Notes: generated by a model not told the origin, from the sequence alone. Positions 21,669 through 35,671 are shown, counted from the first letter of the stretch. The stretch: 64,000 nt of DNA from Raphanus sativus (GCF_000801105.2 NC_079516.1:49211265-49275264); one strand, 5' to 3'. A program made the numbers and translations.

Positions 21669-24600
21669 AATTTATAAAAGAATTAATGAGTTTTTCATAT
21701 TTAAAAAATTTATCAGAATATTATACTGCAGTGATTTTGAGAATCATGAATATAAATGCAGTATTTTGACAGTTTTGTTTGATGAGTTATTAATGTTAAT
21801 AAATGTGAGTTCTAATAACAATAGATTTTGATAGAATTATAAAAACACTAAAACTCAAATTTTTTAATAATAATGGATTATATATGTCATCAGAGTATAT
21901 CAAAACAATAACACTTTTATAAGAATATTAGAATTAATTAGCTATTTAGCTAATAACTTTAAAATGTATCTTCCACTAACACCTCCACATTGTCAAACAT
22001 TTGATGGACTTTTATTTATCCCGTTTAGGAGTTTTCTACCTGACACTAACGCAACAAAAAAATTATTACGAAGCCCAACCCAATCCACTCGTCCATTATG
22101 TTTAGATCATAAGTCCAACCAATACTTTTCTCTCTGGCCCAAAATAAAACCTTTGTTAGGGCCCAATAAAAGTTTATAGAACTATCAAATATCAATGTAT
22201 TTTCTTTTTGTGCACAATCAGATATCAATGTATAATAGCAATACACTGGAGTAAACAACCACTAAAGTTAGTGCACGTGATTTCGGCGAAATTACTTTTA
22301 CTTGTACTCTTCATTTCGTTTTCGGTCGCATTTTGATTTCTAGAAATATTTTAGGTGTCTTTAATCAGGGTTATTATGATAAGGCCACTTACACTCAAGT
22401 CGAAAGGCACTTATTATCTCTTAGGATTTTGAACGAGTCTCATGAGCTTTATGCTTTGCCTATCTCTATATCAGGGACAATTTGGCTCTCTTCCATACTA
22501 ACTTTCACACTGATCTTTTCCGACGTCACGTGGACCATCTCCGCTATTATTTAAAGAACAAAATATAAAGTCATATCATGAGACTGTAGGAACTTGAAAT
22601 AAAATCAGTGTCGCTATTTATGCATTTTCTTGGTAAGAACAAAAAGCTTACAAGTCTCTATACTTTTGTTCATATGATTTTGTTCAATAAGCTTGTACAA
22701 GTCATGATTGAAATGTAGACCAAAGCTAAAGTTTAAATATGGATATGTCATATGTGTAGTCTCTTCGAGTTCGAAAGCATTGATCGGAATCTATTAGTAA
22801 AATGTTATATCTGATTTTAGTAGTTGATGAAAAGGTCCTTGTCTACCTCTCGTATGCTTTTATTTTAATAATAACAAGTAATTTTATTCCCCTCAGTTGA
22901 TGTTATTGTCAAGATAAAGATCTCAGTTGATAGTACATAGTGTAAAAAAATACAAGTTTCCGTAACAAGTGATTTTATTTTAATAATAACAAGTAATTAT
23001 ATTCCCCTCAGTTGATGTTATCGTCAAGATAAAGATTTCAGTTTATTTTACGAACTGTAAAAAATACAAGTTTCCGCAACAGGTGATTTTATTCTAGTCG
23101 GTTGATGGCGTTGCGTTTTGTGTGCTAAAATTCTGGAGACTGGAGAGTGGCAATATACACATGTGATGTTTGTTTAGCAAAACCAATATTTTTTTACTGA
23201 ACTGAATTGATTTTACTATCCTAACATGTAACTCGATGTTCATTTGTGAAACATGTACGTATCTCGCTGTTCAGTATAGAATACTATAAAGATGAGTTTA
23301 CACATAACACATGTATTTTAAATATACGGTCTCCTTACCTAATTTCTTTGTGTTTAATCATTTACCAATTTGGAGTATCACCTAAAACTTTTAGTTTGCT
23401 GAAAACTTGGTTAACTCTACTTATGTTTATTTTTCCGTCACAAGAAGTAAAAGAAGCGTGAATCCAATGTCATGAGACAATAATGCTAAAACAATGAAAT
23501 AAGACAAGTGAATTATTCGTTGTAACGACCGTTTCTTCTGCATTACTTGGTGGGCATGCATATTGAATTAAATATTTAGAATACTTCGTACTTTTGCTTT
23601 TTTCTTTTTCATATTTTCATTTTTGTCTTGTGGTATTCGTTATGCTATGTATATATGTAAACAAGACAATAAAAATCAAAACAAGATCGGCGTGCAATGC
23701 AGGTTTGTGCTTTTGTTTGATTTAGGACATATAAGTGAGCGCAACAGTATATAAACTCATATTTGTCATGTTTGTGGACACAAACTCCGTTCCTGTTTTT
23801 TTTTTCTTAACAATTTATACAAATCATAAATCACAATTTTTTTCTTTGAAAGACTTGAGACGTTTTACATATACAACCAAATACATATGTGTTCTATGTA
23901 GACCATGGACCCAAACGACAGTAGAAAGCTGAAAAGTTAGTTCATTATTGTACTGATATGGTACAAAACTCATTTATTTTATGAGTTAATTAGTTATATA
24001 TATACACAGAAGAGCAAAATTAGGTGAGCGTTCAAAAGAAACCGAAATTAGGCTTTAAGCTTTATGATTCTCGCAATCTTTGGTATAATTCGAAACTTTA
24101 ACGGCTTTAAATTTATTAAAAATGGAAGAATAATTTTGTTTATATCGAACTGTTAATAGGCCACGTACAAGTCATGTCAACCGGCGACTTAGTCCTAGGA
24201 TTCTAAACGAACCCCCTGATCTATGTTTTTGGCTGCCTCAAATCCATTTTAAAATTACTCCAGAAATGGAGTAATCTATTTTTTATTTGTTCATAATTTT
24301 TTTTGTTAATACAATAGCATATTTAGAAAATAATATGGAATGTCTTTTCTCTAATTACCAATATCATCTCCAAAAAACATTTTATTTTGAAGTTTTCAAA
24401 ACTTTATATTTAAAGTTTAATTGTCTTTTTCTCCAAAAGCAAAACTTTAAACATAATTTTAAAACTATTTGTATTTAATAATATTGTCCTTATATATTTC
24501 ATAATTAATTTAAATTCATAAAATTAAATAACTATCATATATATATATATATATAAAATATTACAACAATATTAATTAATAAAATTTTACATTAAAATAT

Positions 24601-24819
24601 AAATAGAAATAAAATAACATAATTAATAGTAAACTTCAAGTAAAATACCATATTATTCCATAAGATTATTTGTGTAATGCATATATGTCAATTAATGCAT
24701 TTCAAAATAAAAAATAACTTTTTATTAATTTGTAGATTACAAGCTAAAAGTTGTTGAAAGTGAGTGATCTTAATAGTAATACTTATAAATACATTAGATC
24801 TGAACAATAAAGTAAAAAG
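21669..24819. other. Gene-poor AT-rich region
   Basis: Apart from the 115-bp tandem repeat I see no gene or diagnostic element. Short open frames have no recognisable motifs. Confidence 0.4.
22861..23095. repeat. 115-bp tandem duplication
   Basis: TATTTTAATAATAACAAG starts at 22861 and again at 22976. The copies run through a shared CCCCTCAGTTGATGTTAT block and an ACAAGTTTCCG block, with scattered differences. A third partial start follows near 23083. Confidence 0.7.
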
Positions 24820-25560
24820 GAAAATAAAATATTACTTTCTTTTTTGCAACTGAAAATAAAATATTGCTAAAAGACTGAATTTAAATCTTATTTTGAACTT
24901 GTATCTAATTTTATGTGTAAATATTTCAAATCTTATTTTGAAGTTGTATCTAATTTTATGCGTAAAACTTAAATTTATAAAAAGTTAATTTTTTATGAAA
25001 TATAAAATTTTAAGGATTAAATGATAAACAAGAAAGAATTTAAGAATTATAAATGAGATGTGTAATTGAGAGATCAAAATGCCAAAAAATGAAACTTCAA
25101 ATTTTATTTTTAATTCGTAGATTACAAGCTAAAAATTGTTGAAATTGGATGATCTTAATACTTGTAAATACATTAGATCTGAACAAGAAAGTAAAAGAGA
25201 AAAAAAAACATTGATAAAATACTTAATTTCTATTGATGATATTATTACTCGTAAATACTTTCAATTTGAAAAAGAAATAATTGTACGAAAAACATCAAAA
25301 ATAACAACAAAAGCCATTTTCGGTTACACCAAAAAAATCTGGACAATATTTTAGATATATTGGAGGTTCCGGCCTGATTATTAGTGTTGTTGTTGTATTT
25401 AATTTCTTGTAATAGTTATGTCTTCATATAATTTTTAAATCTAGTTTTAAAATATTTGAGTTATGTTTTAAAGTTGTATTTAATTTTATGTGTAAAACTT
25501 AAATTTATAAAAAAACCATTTTATGAAATATAAAATTTTAAGGATTAAAACGATAAACAA
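24700..25560. repeat. Diverged internal duplication
   Basis: The stretch around 24720-24830 (TAGATTACAAGCTAAAA..., ACATTAGATCTGAACAA...) recurs in diverged form at about 25115-25200. A TTGTATCTAATTTTATG-type stretch recurs near 24900, 24945 and 25470. No coding capacity is apparent. It may be the core of an old AT-rich element. Confidence 0.5.
24834..24851 (-). mobile_element. Micro-retroposon footprint
   Basis: A T-rich run plus TGCAACT lies between 14-bp copies of GAAAATAAAATATT (24820-24833 and 24852-24865). Confidence 0.45.
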
Positions 25561-25886
25561 AAAATAATTTAAGAACTATAAATGCGATGTGTAATTGTAA
25601 TGACCAAAATGTAAACAAAAATATAAAATACAAAATTTGAAACTTTGAGTAGTGAAACTTCAAATATAGAGTTTCACTGTTAAAGCTTTAAATTTGGAGT
25701 TTTGAAGTTCCGTTTCGTAGAGTAAGAATTTCGTATTTGAATTTTTATAGTGTTTTTTGAGATGCTCTAATGGAATTTTGATTATATATTACTCATTTTA
25801 TTCCACAAAGAGTGTCATTTGAAAGTTTTTCATGTATGTTAAAAATAACTTTAAAATTATATTTTACTCTTTATTCATACACTAAT

Positions 25887-25906
25887 TTTTTTTCTTTCTC
25901 TAATTG
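25887..25906 (-). mobile_element. Micro-retroposon footprint
   Basis: A T-rich 20-bp insert lies between exact 10-bp copies of ATACACTAAT (25877-25886 and 25907-25916). Confidence 0.45.
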
Positions 25907-26515
25907 ATACACTAATACAATATGATTAAAACTGAAACTTTATTTAAAATTATATATTAAAAATACGAAACAACATTTTTGAAACATACGTAAAATTCTA
26001 AAATGACATTTTTATGAAATAAAGATAATATTTTTACTACATCGAGCATATAAACTTCGGTTTTATTTTTGTATAACAAAATAAATCAAATTGTTTAACA
26101 GCATTTAGTTTGAACCGCTCAATTGAGTGGAACATGCTAATGCAACGAAGAAGAGAGCATGGGGATCAGGGATGCATGCTAAGAAATACAATTTGCAATG
26201 GTCCTAGCCTCTTGGTAAAACAAATGCTGAGGAACACTGGATAAGGTTCAGTTAATTTGAATTGAGTGACAGTGTTCACTTATTTTAAAACTCATCAAAA
26301 ATTGTAGTCACGGTATTGATGGGTATTTCTCGTTTTATATACATTAAAGACAAGCGTTGTTGAAAATAATATTAAGTACCACATTCCATTATTTCCCTAC
26401 ATCTTTCAATTGTTCGTAAAGAGCATAAACTGTACTAGTGTTTGGAGTTCTATGATAGTTTATACATAAGTAATGCTTTGGGAATTCATTTAAATTTTTC
26501 TAAGCATTACAAATA

Positions 26516-26773
26516 CTCCATTTGTTTCGTAATAATTGTCGTTCTATCTTTCTTTGTTACACATAAAATATCATTTTACAATTACAATACAAATTATATT
26601 TATTTTCATCTGAAAATTAGTTGAAAACTGCATAAATTTTCTAAATAATTTTATTTATCTCAAATATTATTGGTTAGAGAGGTATAACTAATAACAAATT
26701 ACATATATTTTCGTAACTTTCTTAAGCTGTGTGAAAAAATATCAAAATGACACTTATTTAGAAACAAAGAGAA
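26516..26773. mobile_element. Stowaway-like MITE, 258 bp
   Basis: Inverted ends CTCCATTTGTTTC and GAAACAAAGAGAA are flanked by TA on both sides (26514-26515 and 26774-26775), and the inverted similarity extends inward. This is the usual Tc1/mariner-type MITE form. Confidence 0.7.
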
Positions 26774-27185
26774 TATGTAATAACCAATTTGAATAATTAT
26801 TAAGAAAATAAATATAGATTTTATTATATTTCCTTTAAAATACAACAATTAGAAAAGTATACCAGAAGTACTTGTACAGTGGTTATCAACAGTTGCCAAC
26901 AAAAGCTGGTTTCCAAATAATTTCAAAATAAAGTTAATTTATCCGAATATGCCATATATTATAAAGTCAGTGTGCATTTATTTTTTCCACTTACACGTAT
27001 TGATAACGACCGTCATATTATTTTATTTTGTGTATATAAAAGGAATGGTACTCTCGAATTGCGCTAATGCAAACATATAATAAAAGTATCATGCCCTTTG
27101 TAATGTTCTTTGTTTTGGGTCTAGTTTGTAATGTTATTTTGTTGCCCACAATGTCACTTGGTTCTTTCGAAGTTTCGATGAAACC

Positions 27186-27360
27186 AACCAGCGTAGGTTG
27201 GGCTACTTGAGAGATAAAATAATCCAGTAAGGTCTCGGTTTGGACTCCCGTTGACCACTTTATCGCCTAAATCTTGCGTGCCCGAGTGTAAGGTCACCGA
27301 GAGGTTAGGTCTGGTTCATGAACTGACCTGGGTTTAATCTTTTATTTCTCAAAAAAAAAA
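27186..27360 (+). mobile_element. tRNA-derived SINE
   Basis: A 175-bp body opens with a GTAGGTTGGGCTACT stretch, carries a B-box-like GGTTTGGACTCCC and ends in (A)11. It is flanked by 15-bp duplications AGTTTCGATGAAACC (27171-27185) and AGTTTTGATGAAACC (27361-27375) with one mismatch. It is of the Brassica SINE kind. Confidence 0.8.
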
Positions 27361-27423
27361 AGTTTTGATGAAACCCACACCCCCAAATAATTTTCGTGTT
27401 TGCGTGTAACGTTGATGATACTT

Positions 27424-27442
27424 TCTTTTTTTTTTTAAACGG
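27424..27442 (-). mobile_element. Micro-retroposon footprint
   Basis: A (T)n run plus AAACGG lies between 11-bp copies of TGATGATACTT (27413-27423 and 27443-27453). Confidence 0.45.
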
Positions 27443-28055
27443 TGATGATACTTCGATCACGATTATGAAATTCTCCGTGTATAATGTTTTCTAAAAACCA
27501 AAAAAAAAACTTTAATCGACGTTCCATTTCTTTTCTTATCAGCAGGCGCCCTGCATTACTCCATGTATATAAATAAACAGTTGTTTGGTGCATTAATAAT
27601 ACATACTTGAGCATGTAAGAAGAATGTCTTCGTGTTATTATTCTAAGTGTTTAAGCTTTTTTTCAGTGTTTAAGTTCATAAGTAAAATAAAATGTAAACG
27701 TTTTGACGCACTTTTCCTTCAATAACTCGTTAATTGTGACCCCCGTATTCATGAATGAATAATATCTCGAAGATGCGAGGAGAAATAATTCGTTTAGTAT
27801 CCAAAGACACTAACATAGCTAGAGTACTTAAGGATGTCAATTAGCCTAACCATTTTCAAATGGTTTGTTCAAACGAGCAATTCCTTTTTCTGCACTGTAA
27901 GATTAAATATTATCGTGTAGCGGATAATCCTTTACTTTTTTTTTTGAATAATAATCTTTTCTACCTTTTCATGCCGTCTGCTTATAAAAGTCTATTTACA
28001 ACGTTATACAATAGAATGAGCAAATACCAATAAAATAATCATTAGCTGACGCCTT

Positions 28056-28068
28056 TTTTTTTATCAAC
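28056..28068 (-). mobile_element. Micro-retroposon footprint
   Basis: TTTTTTTATCAAC lies between 11-bp copies GCTGACGCCTT and GCTGAGGCCTT (28045-28055 and 28069-28079), with one mismatch. Confidence 0.4.
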
Positions 28069-28079
28069 GCTGAGGCCTT

Positions 28080-29697
28080 TATTAAGACATACATAGTGAT
28101 TTACGTTGGGTTTTGTTTGCAATTTTTGCTGCATAGTATGAATAAATAATGTAGTCTATAGTAAACCTGCAATGAAATACGTATATACGGTTTTCAAATT
28201 TCAATTATTATGTACAGATCTTTTGTTACAATATTTAAACAGGTACATACATAAATAAAATCCGTCGGTATATTCATAAATTGACATTTCATGGTACGAC
28301 TGAGGAAATATATTAATTTATTGGTCGATACCAAAGTTTTGTCATAATAACAAAATTAGTTAAAAGACAAAATCGACATACGGTGTCGTTTTACGTTCCA
28401 CGCGTTCAGCAAAACCTTTCTGTCTGCTGCATGCTCAGGTGATAAAAGCGTCGTAGATTTGGCTTATTAACAAATAATTAAACAGAATAATCCGCTGTAA
28501 CTTTAACTAATACCACAGCTTTGTATTTCCTCTTCGTGTTTTATATTTCAAGTCGATTAGGTTAGTATTTAAATCTCTAGGCATGGTGCCATCCGAGAAC
28601 AAACAGTGTCGTCCCTACAAGGTGCTCTCGCCTTAGTTATTACAGTATATTAGTACCAAATTGCAATTAATTGTTTTTATATACGCTGTGATAATTAGTG
28701 GACTTCGCTTTTTATGAAAGAAATCATTCATATTGAGACAACAAAAAGAATAAAATAAGCCATTAAACACACAGATTTGACAATTATTAGAAATAGGTAT
28801 GAGTGGATGAACAGTAAACCAATTATAAAACATATGATCCCCAACTTCTCTTCAAATCAATTTTCAATATTCAAGCCAAAACTAAACTGTAGTGCCACAT
28901 GAAATTACAGGTCGAACCATAGTGAAAATATCACCTGTATACTATATAAATATACAGACCTAAAGTCCACAGATGCTGAGAATTTAATTAAAGGGAGTAC
29001 CCAGCTGTAAAGCCTACAACTTTTCTATCTCATTTATGGTGCGAACCTTTATTTGTCAATATGAGTACTTCTTTTTTTTTAGCAAAAAAAAGAAGTACTC
29101 ATATTTTTTTTTTTCATTTGTATTTCAATTTTCAAGATACAATAATACGATGTGTATGTGCATATTATTTTGTGTTTATGTATTGGCAAATTTTCACGTG
29201 TGGACAATATATGAGTAGTGAGTACGTAGGACAAATTAGTCGTTGGATTAGTAGTTACTTTTGTTTCGTGTTTGTTAGGGTGAAGATAATATAAACATTT
29301 ATGATCTTAATCATAGATATACTACGACAAAGATATGAACATGTTCATTACTCGAAAATTATATAAAGACGAAATAGAATATGTTTTTTTTGTGACCAAT
29401 ATCCGATCTATAAATTAGTTAATAATTTTTATCTTTGCTAAAATATTTATTATTTAATAGTTGTGATAAAATTGATTTGTCTTAGTCTATACTTTGTATG
29501 ATTAATTTTCTTGATTTCAGCATAGTCAGATACTACTTTCCGGATGAGTGTAAGTTAATATTCTGACCACTGATATACGAGATTTCTTGAGATAAATAAT
29601 CAACGATAGATTTCGTGATATGCCCGGTAACGTTAAATGTGGAACATGGGGTGTCTTTCCTTTTGAATTATCTATCACTAAATCAGATATATTCAGA
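28080..29697. other. Gene-poor region with one perfect hairpin
   Basis: No gene is supported. A near-perfect hairpin lies at 29059-29105: arms ATATGAGTACTTCTTTTTTT and its complement, with an AGC loop. Confidence 0.45.
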
Positions 29698-30752
29698 TCT
29701 ACTTTATTAAAACAGAAGTACACATATAAAAATACTCTTAGTTTTCAGTGTATTTACACTTTCATGCTATTGACATTAATTAATACTTCATATTTTAATG
29801 TTGTTTTTTCCACTTTGATTAATGTGTTTCCAAAATTAAATTTGAATTAAATACACAATTAAATAATATTTTCTATTTTAATGATTTGTCTTTTCCACTT
29901 ACATTAATCTGTTTTCTAAAATTAAATTTGAATTAAATACACTTCATTAACTTCTCAATTAAATCAATGTCAAGTTAAAAAAATACATTTTTATTGGACA
30001 AACAATTCATGGAAATTATAATATCAACTATTCATTTAACAAATCTGAACGAAAAAATATTACCAAATTTGAAACGAAATTAGATAATATCAAAAAGGAT
30101 TTACCATTTGGTATCTAGAAAACCATAACCAAACCTTATTTGAACAAAATATTTCAGATATTCGAATGTATTTAAATCATATTTATCTACTTCAATATTT
30201 TAGTTATTTTTCGAGTTAATATCCAAGATATAAGCTATTTTAAGTTGTTTAAAATATTTGAAATATAAAAAAATAATCAAAAGTAAACATCTAAATTAGA
30301 TAAACAATAATCAAAACACAAAAAATACTTAAAATATATATTTATTCTTCATCCAAATATTCAAGTTAAACCTATTTTAATTTTTAATTTAGGTACTTTA
30401 GCTTACATTACTCAAATTTACATGTTATATTTTTTTAGATTTAAGGATATTTAAAGATATATAAATTTTGAAAATTTAAAAATAATTTAAACGGGTTATC
30501 AAGCCCGCAAAGTTCCAAATCCAACCGGAACCAACGTTTATAAATACCCGAAAAGAGCTAGAATCTTTAAACTCGAAAATCTCAAACCCGAATAGATTTT
30601 AACCGAATTCGAATGGATATCCAGATACTCATCCCTAGCTTAGTCAATATAAAACGATCAAATATTATAAATATACTATTTAGTATAAATAAACAAAAAC
30701 TAAAACTGAAAATTAATACCCGTGCGGTCGCACGGGCCGGGTCGAGATCTAG
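29698..30752 (+). mobile_element. Non-autonomous Helitron
   Basis: The 5' end TCTACTTTATTAAAACAGAAG follows a host A. The 3' end has the perfect GC-rich hairpin CCCGTGCG-GT-CGCACGGG, then CCGGGTCGAGATCTAG, with host T next. A/T insertion, a TC start and a CTAG end preceded by a hairpin are the Helitron hallmarks. The body is AT-rich and without genes. Confidence 0.8.
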
Positions 30753-31920
30753 TTAGGAATTAAGTCAAGTGCATATGAGATTGTTATCACTAAAACCATA
30801 TCTTATTGCTTTCAAATCCAGTTAACATCAGTCCAGTTATATAATTAAACACAGTTTATCTTTAATAATACGAAAATTAAACACTCAACTTGTATTTTTT
30901 TTGTTTCAAGCTAAAGGTGGGTAGTTCGATAGCATAGAAAATGTAAATAGATACTGTACTATCAACATCTGGTTCATGTTTAGTGTTTTCTTACGATATG
31001 TCACATATTTTTTAAAAATTAGTCATAAATCTCATGAAATACATATAAACAAACTTTTTATAGTGAAGAAAAATTAATCATTATTAGTTTCAGTCTTCAA
31101 ATCATCAGAAAATTAGCATCTGCGAGAAGTGGTTGTGTGTTTTAAAGATAAGATTACCCATTACAAATTGTGATTTTTCTTTCTTGGAGTATTTACTAGC
31201 ACGTATACAAAGTTAGCTTCTAAATGAGCAATAAACTGGCAAATATAAACTAACTACGGTATAGAATGACTCGCATACCGATATAAGAACTTCAAGTCTT
31301 CAAGCAAGCTAGACACAATGGAAAAAACAAGTGCAAACCAGCATCCCAGTTTTCATCTTCCTACAACAGGTGGACCGAACGTACATGAATCATGACAATG
31401 AAATCTGACCCTTACATGATGAGAAATTGATTGTGCTTGCATTACTCGAGTGCATTTACAATCCAGGTGATTGAAATTACTTACTGCTCAGTCAAATTTC
31501 TCTGGCTGATAAAAAAAAATTGATTAATATCAGGATCCTACATCATTAATCCACAAATAGACTATTTGAATTTTTACACGTAAACTCTATTTTTTTTTCA
31601 GGAGCATTTAAAGGCCCACACCTGAAAATAATATGTCAACTAAATTTTCTTTAAACCAACAAAATCACCTTTGAACAAAAACACATGTACAATATATTAC
31701 ATTTCAATATGAAAAAAAGAAAGAATATAAAGACACCAAAACTTTAATTTTATTTTTCTTTTTCAAGATGCTAGGAAATAGCCAAATCCAAGCATTGACT
31801 CTTTATCCAATGTCTTACCCTTTGTCTATAACTGTTCCTCATCTTTCACTCTCTTCACCAAACCTCTCTCTCTTCTTATAAGAAAGAGCACACAAAGTTT
31901 AGAGTGGTAGTTTTGTCTCC
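30753..31920. other. Upstream region of the TRM-like gene
   Basis: No gene is supported. The last 100 bp contain CT-rich runs and CTTATAAG near 31874, which may serve as a TATA element for the gene starting at 31921. Confidence 0.35.
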
Positions 31921-34439
31921 ATGGCTGGTGGTGAGAAGAAGAAACACTTACTACATGAGCTTCTTGAAGATGACCAAGAACCTTTTCATCTCAACCACTA
32001 CATCTCCGACCTTAGGTCTCAGATGGGCTGCTCCACTTTGCGTGTCAAGAAACGAAAGTCTGAAAACGCCACCGTTCTACCTCCTGGTTTGTTCTCGTGC
32101 GAGCGTTCTTGTTTCTTCGCGACTCATAACAACTCTCCTCCCGATCCTAGAAAGTCTCCTCTCTTTGAACTCCGTTCTCCGGCGAACAAGAAGAGTCGTG
32201 ACCGTGGAGTTTTCCTTCATATACCTGCAAGAACCGCCGCAATCCTGCTGGAAGCGGCTGCGAGGATTCAGAAGCAGCAGTCCGAGAAGGCTGACAAGAC
32301 TAACAACAGAGCTCGGAACAGAGGATACGCGTTTGGTATGTTGGGGTCTGTTTTGAAGCGGTTAACTAACCGTAAAGCGAAACCGTGTCTGGACAACGCT
32401 GATGGAAACGCGGTTTTGTCTGAACGCGGGTCGGAACAGACGAGCAGTAGTAGCCGGCGAGAGCGGTTGGTGGAGATTGATGATAAGTGCTTTTGTGAGA
32501 GCCCTTTTCATTTCGTCCTCCATACAACTCCTTCTACTTCCGGTCACCAGACTCCCCACTTCACGTCGACGGCTACTTCTCCGGCGCGACGCAGTTCAGA
32601 GGTTTGTCTTAATATCTCAGTTAATTATTTTTCAAGGAAATGCTTAAAATTTAATATAAATTTTGGAAAGTATTACTCTTCAGAAAGATAATAATTTAAG
32701 TTTGTTCACACATATTAAAAACACACATTAAATTTCTATAATAAATATACTATTTTCTGTGATAATAAATTTCCAATATTTTCTTAATTTTGTTGAAAAT
32801 TGTTAGCCATATAAAATCTAAGAACCTAATAAAAGTAACTAATTAGTAAAATACAATTAAATTAAAATAAAAAATCTAACTAAATTATAAATCAAAAATC
32901 CTAAACCATAACACTTTAAAGGTGAATTATAAGCAAAACGGCTTATTTCCTTAGTTTTAAATATTATCAACTTTTGTTTTTGATTCTTTTCGAAATTATT
33001 CCTAAATAAATTCACTGCCAATTATACAAGTCATAAATTATCATACAGTAAAAAAGATAGTAAAAAACATTCCATGGGAAAACATCTGATTAGAGCAGTG
33101 ACACATGACCTGCTGAAAATTGCCTGTCTGAAATTGACTGAGTCATGCAAGTTCTTCAGGAGTGCGGTTAAATATGTTTTTAGTTTAGAATGACGAATAT
33201 GCCCCTATCCTCGACTGAACACATGTCATAGAGCCTCGGTTTGGTGAGGGTGATTATGTCATATTTTATTTCCCCACTATGACGATTATTGCATCTCACT
33301 AGATATTCAACTTCAAAGATTTCAAACCAAAAAGACATTTTCTTCCTTTTAATTCAGTAGGTCAAGTCTTAAATTTAATGTAAACCAAATCTTGTGCTAG
33401 ACTTAGAAAATGTCAGTATCAAGGTTTGTCAAAAAGGTGAGATCTTTTTAGGGAAAGAAAAATCAAATGTAAAATCTACCCACCTTGTGAGTGTACTCTA
33501 AAGAAAATGCACAGTAAAAAGTTATATAAGTGATAGAAGAATAATGAATGTAGATATTGATAGAAGAATGATGAATGTAGATATAGATAGTTTAAAAAAC
33601 CCACCTTCATAGATATAAATTTGAATATCTAAAATTAGTTGTGATTCAAGGCCAAAAATAGTAAAAGACAAAAAATGGTGAAACCAAAAGTTTATTAAAT
33701 GAGGTGTAACAGGACGAAGATAGCGATGAGACAGAGAGCTTAGAGAAAGTGAGAGAACAAGAAGAAGAAGATAAAGCAGAGGAAGACAAGGAACAATGTA
33801 GCCCTGTTTCTGTACTTGACCCTCTTGAGGAAGAGGAGGACGACGAGGACCACCACCAACGTGAGCCTGACCATCCGAATCACCACTCGTGCAGCTTTGA
33901 AGTTGTACAACGTGAGTTATCAATCTCATGGACCAAAGTAGTTGGAAACATAGCTTAGGATTGGTCCCCAAAAGGGTTTTAAATTAATGGCTGCATGTGT
34001 GTTGGACTAAACAGGGGCGAAAAGGCGACTACTCAAGAAGCTACGTAGATTCGAGAAGTTAGCAGGGCTGGATCCGGTAGACCTGGAAGGGAAGATGTCA
34101 GGAGAAGAAGAAGAGGATGAGGAGAGCGAGGAAGATGATAACGTAAGGGTTTATGATTCAGATGAAGAATATGAGGATGTGAATGGAAGCGTGGAAGAGG
34201 AGAGGAGCAAGAAGAATGAGGAGAGGCAGAAGACATGGGGGATGATGAATGCATGTAGAGTAGGAATGGGTGCGGAGGAAGATGTGGACGTGGTGGTGCA
34301 GAAAGATATGAGAGGAGAGGCCGGAGAATGGACAAAACACAGTGGAGAAATGGAGGAGGCCGTGTCTGATCTTGAGCTTTCTATCTTCTTCTTCTTGATT
34401 GATGAACTTTCCCATGAACTTGTCTCTTCTCCTGTATGA
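31921..34439 (+). CDS. TRM27/28-like DUF4378 protein (TON1-recruiting-motif family)
   Basis: Three exons keep phase: 31921-32601, 33713-33911 and 34015-34439, giving 434 residues. The N-terminus has a KHLLHELLEDDQEPFHLNHY block. Residues around 85-125 give RKSPLFELRSP and VFLHIPARTAAILLEAAARI. Exon 2 has the SPVSVLDPLEEEEDD motif and exon 3 begins RAKRRLLKKLRRFEKLAGLD. The C-terminus (AVSDLELSIFFFLIDELSHEL) fits a DUF4378 ending. The family includes TRM proteins that bind TON1 and microtubules. I assign it to the At2g36420 position by sequence memory and gene order. Introns are about 1.1 kb and 0.1 kb. Membership of this exact clade is an inference. Confidence 0.8.
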
Positions 34440-35671
34440 ACAACTAATGAATTTTAATAGAGTAGGTTTCTAGATATATTTGACTTGATAAGCCAAACTA
34501 ACCTCCATAACATTAATAGTAAAATTACATAATTTCTTATTACTTAGAAAATGTCACAAACGTTAATATTCAATCGGAAAAGCCCTCGGACCGACCATCC
34601 TTTTTAGGGCCATATGCATGTTTTTTTATCTGATGTTTAAATGTTGTGTAATTCATATCTTGTAAATACAGAAAAAGTTGGACTGACTTGAAATTCACGT
34701 GTCACTGAACACCAATTTGTAGTGTATGTCTCTATTAATATTGTCAACATGTTGGTATATGGATTCAAACGCATGATCCGATTTCTTTGTGTGCATGAGT
34801 TGTTGAAAAAACACTCTAAGTTTGAACGTAAATACTGTTTAATTGTCCCAAACAAACCGGATCATGCTTATTCAACTTTCATGCCTTAATAAAATACTCA
34901 CATTGAAGGATCAAGAAATGGATCCACGTCTAAATAGCGTGTTCCTCACGAATGAATCAAGTTTAAACTTGATACAAGTATACACATCTTATTTCCATAA
35001 GCCACATGAATATGAACGCAACATAGTACATCAATATATATTACAGCATAAATACTTTTCTAATAACCAATGTTTCCTGTACTAAAATGACCATTTTCTT
35101 AACTCAAAACCAATTAAAAATAAATTAGTAAAGTTGACTGATCGACGCTTTATATACACACTGTTGAACTTATTTATTTTCAGATGTGAGATTCATAATC
35201 GGATAGAACCATACTGGACGAAATATTTTGAAGCTTTTTCGGACTTGGACATGGATGACTTGATTGAAACCTGTGACACCAACCAATACTTTCTAGCATT
35301 TTTGTATACCTTCTAGATTGATCACCTGAGTATAATATATGGAAAACCTTATTTTCTTTGGAGCTATAGAACTAATAACTCAAAGTAAAATAAGTAGAAT
35401 CGCTGCTAGTTTCTTCAAAGAAACTTCCGAGCAGCGAAAGATCATATGATTGGACCAAGTCATGAAACATAACTGCTAATTAATCCTTCATTGAAAAATA
35501 CACATCAAATTTTAAAATACTTGAAATAATGATGGACCAGCCTCAATTATGTGACAACCAACTGGACCACAAAAATAAAAATACCAATCACACAAAGACT
35601 CTTCTAGTTCCAAAACTGTCCCTTCAACACCTTTTTAATACATCATTTTCACTAATTCCACACCAACAAAA
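34440..35671. other. Intergenic region between TRM-like and DUF247 genes
   Basis: No supported gene. A 60-codon open stretch at 35134-35316, preceded by a plausible TTTTCAG acceptor, is too short and unmatched to call. Confidence 0.4.

Noticed and set aside
27186..27360. Possible tRNA gene
   Set aside because: Only A- and B-box-like sequences are present, with no cloverleaf; the poly(A) and target duplication show it is a SINE.
33522..33971. 149-codon minus-strand open frame
   Set aside because: It is the reverse of an exon and intron of the TRM-like gene, which is acidic and Glu-rich.
35134..35316. Possible exon after a TTTTCAG acceptor
   Set aside because: Sixty codons with no motif or matching donor and no neighbouring exon.
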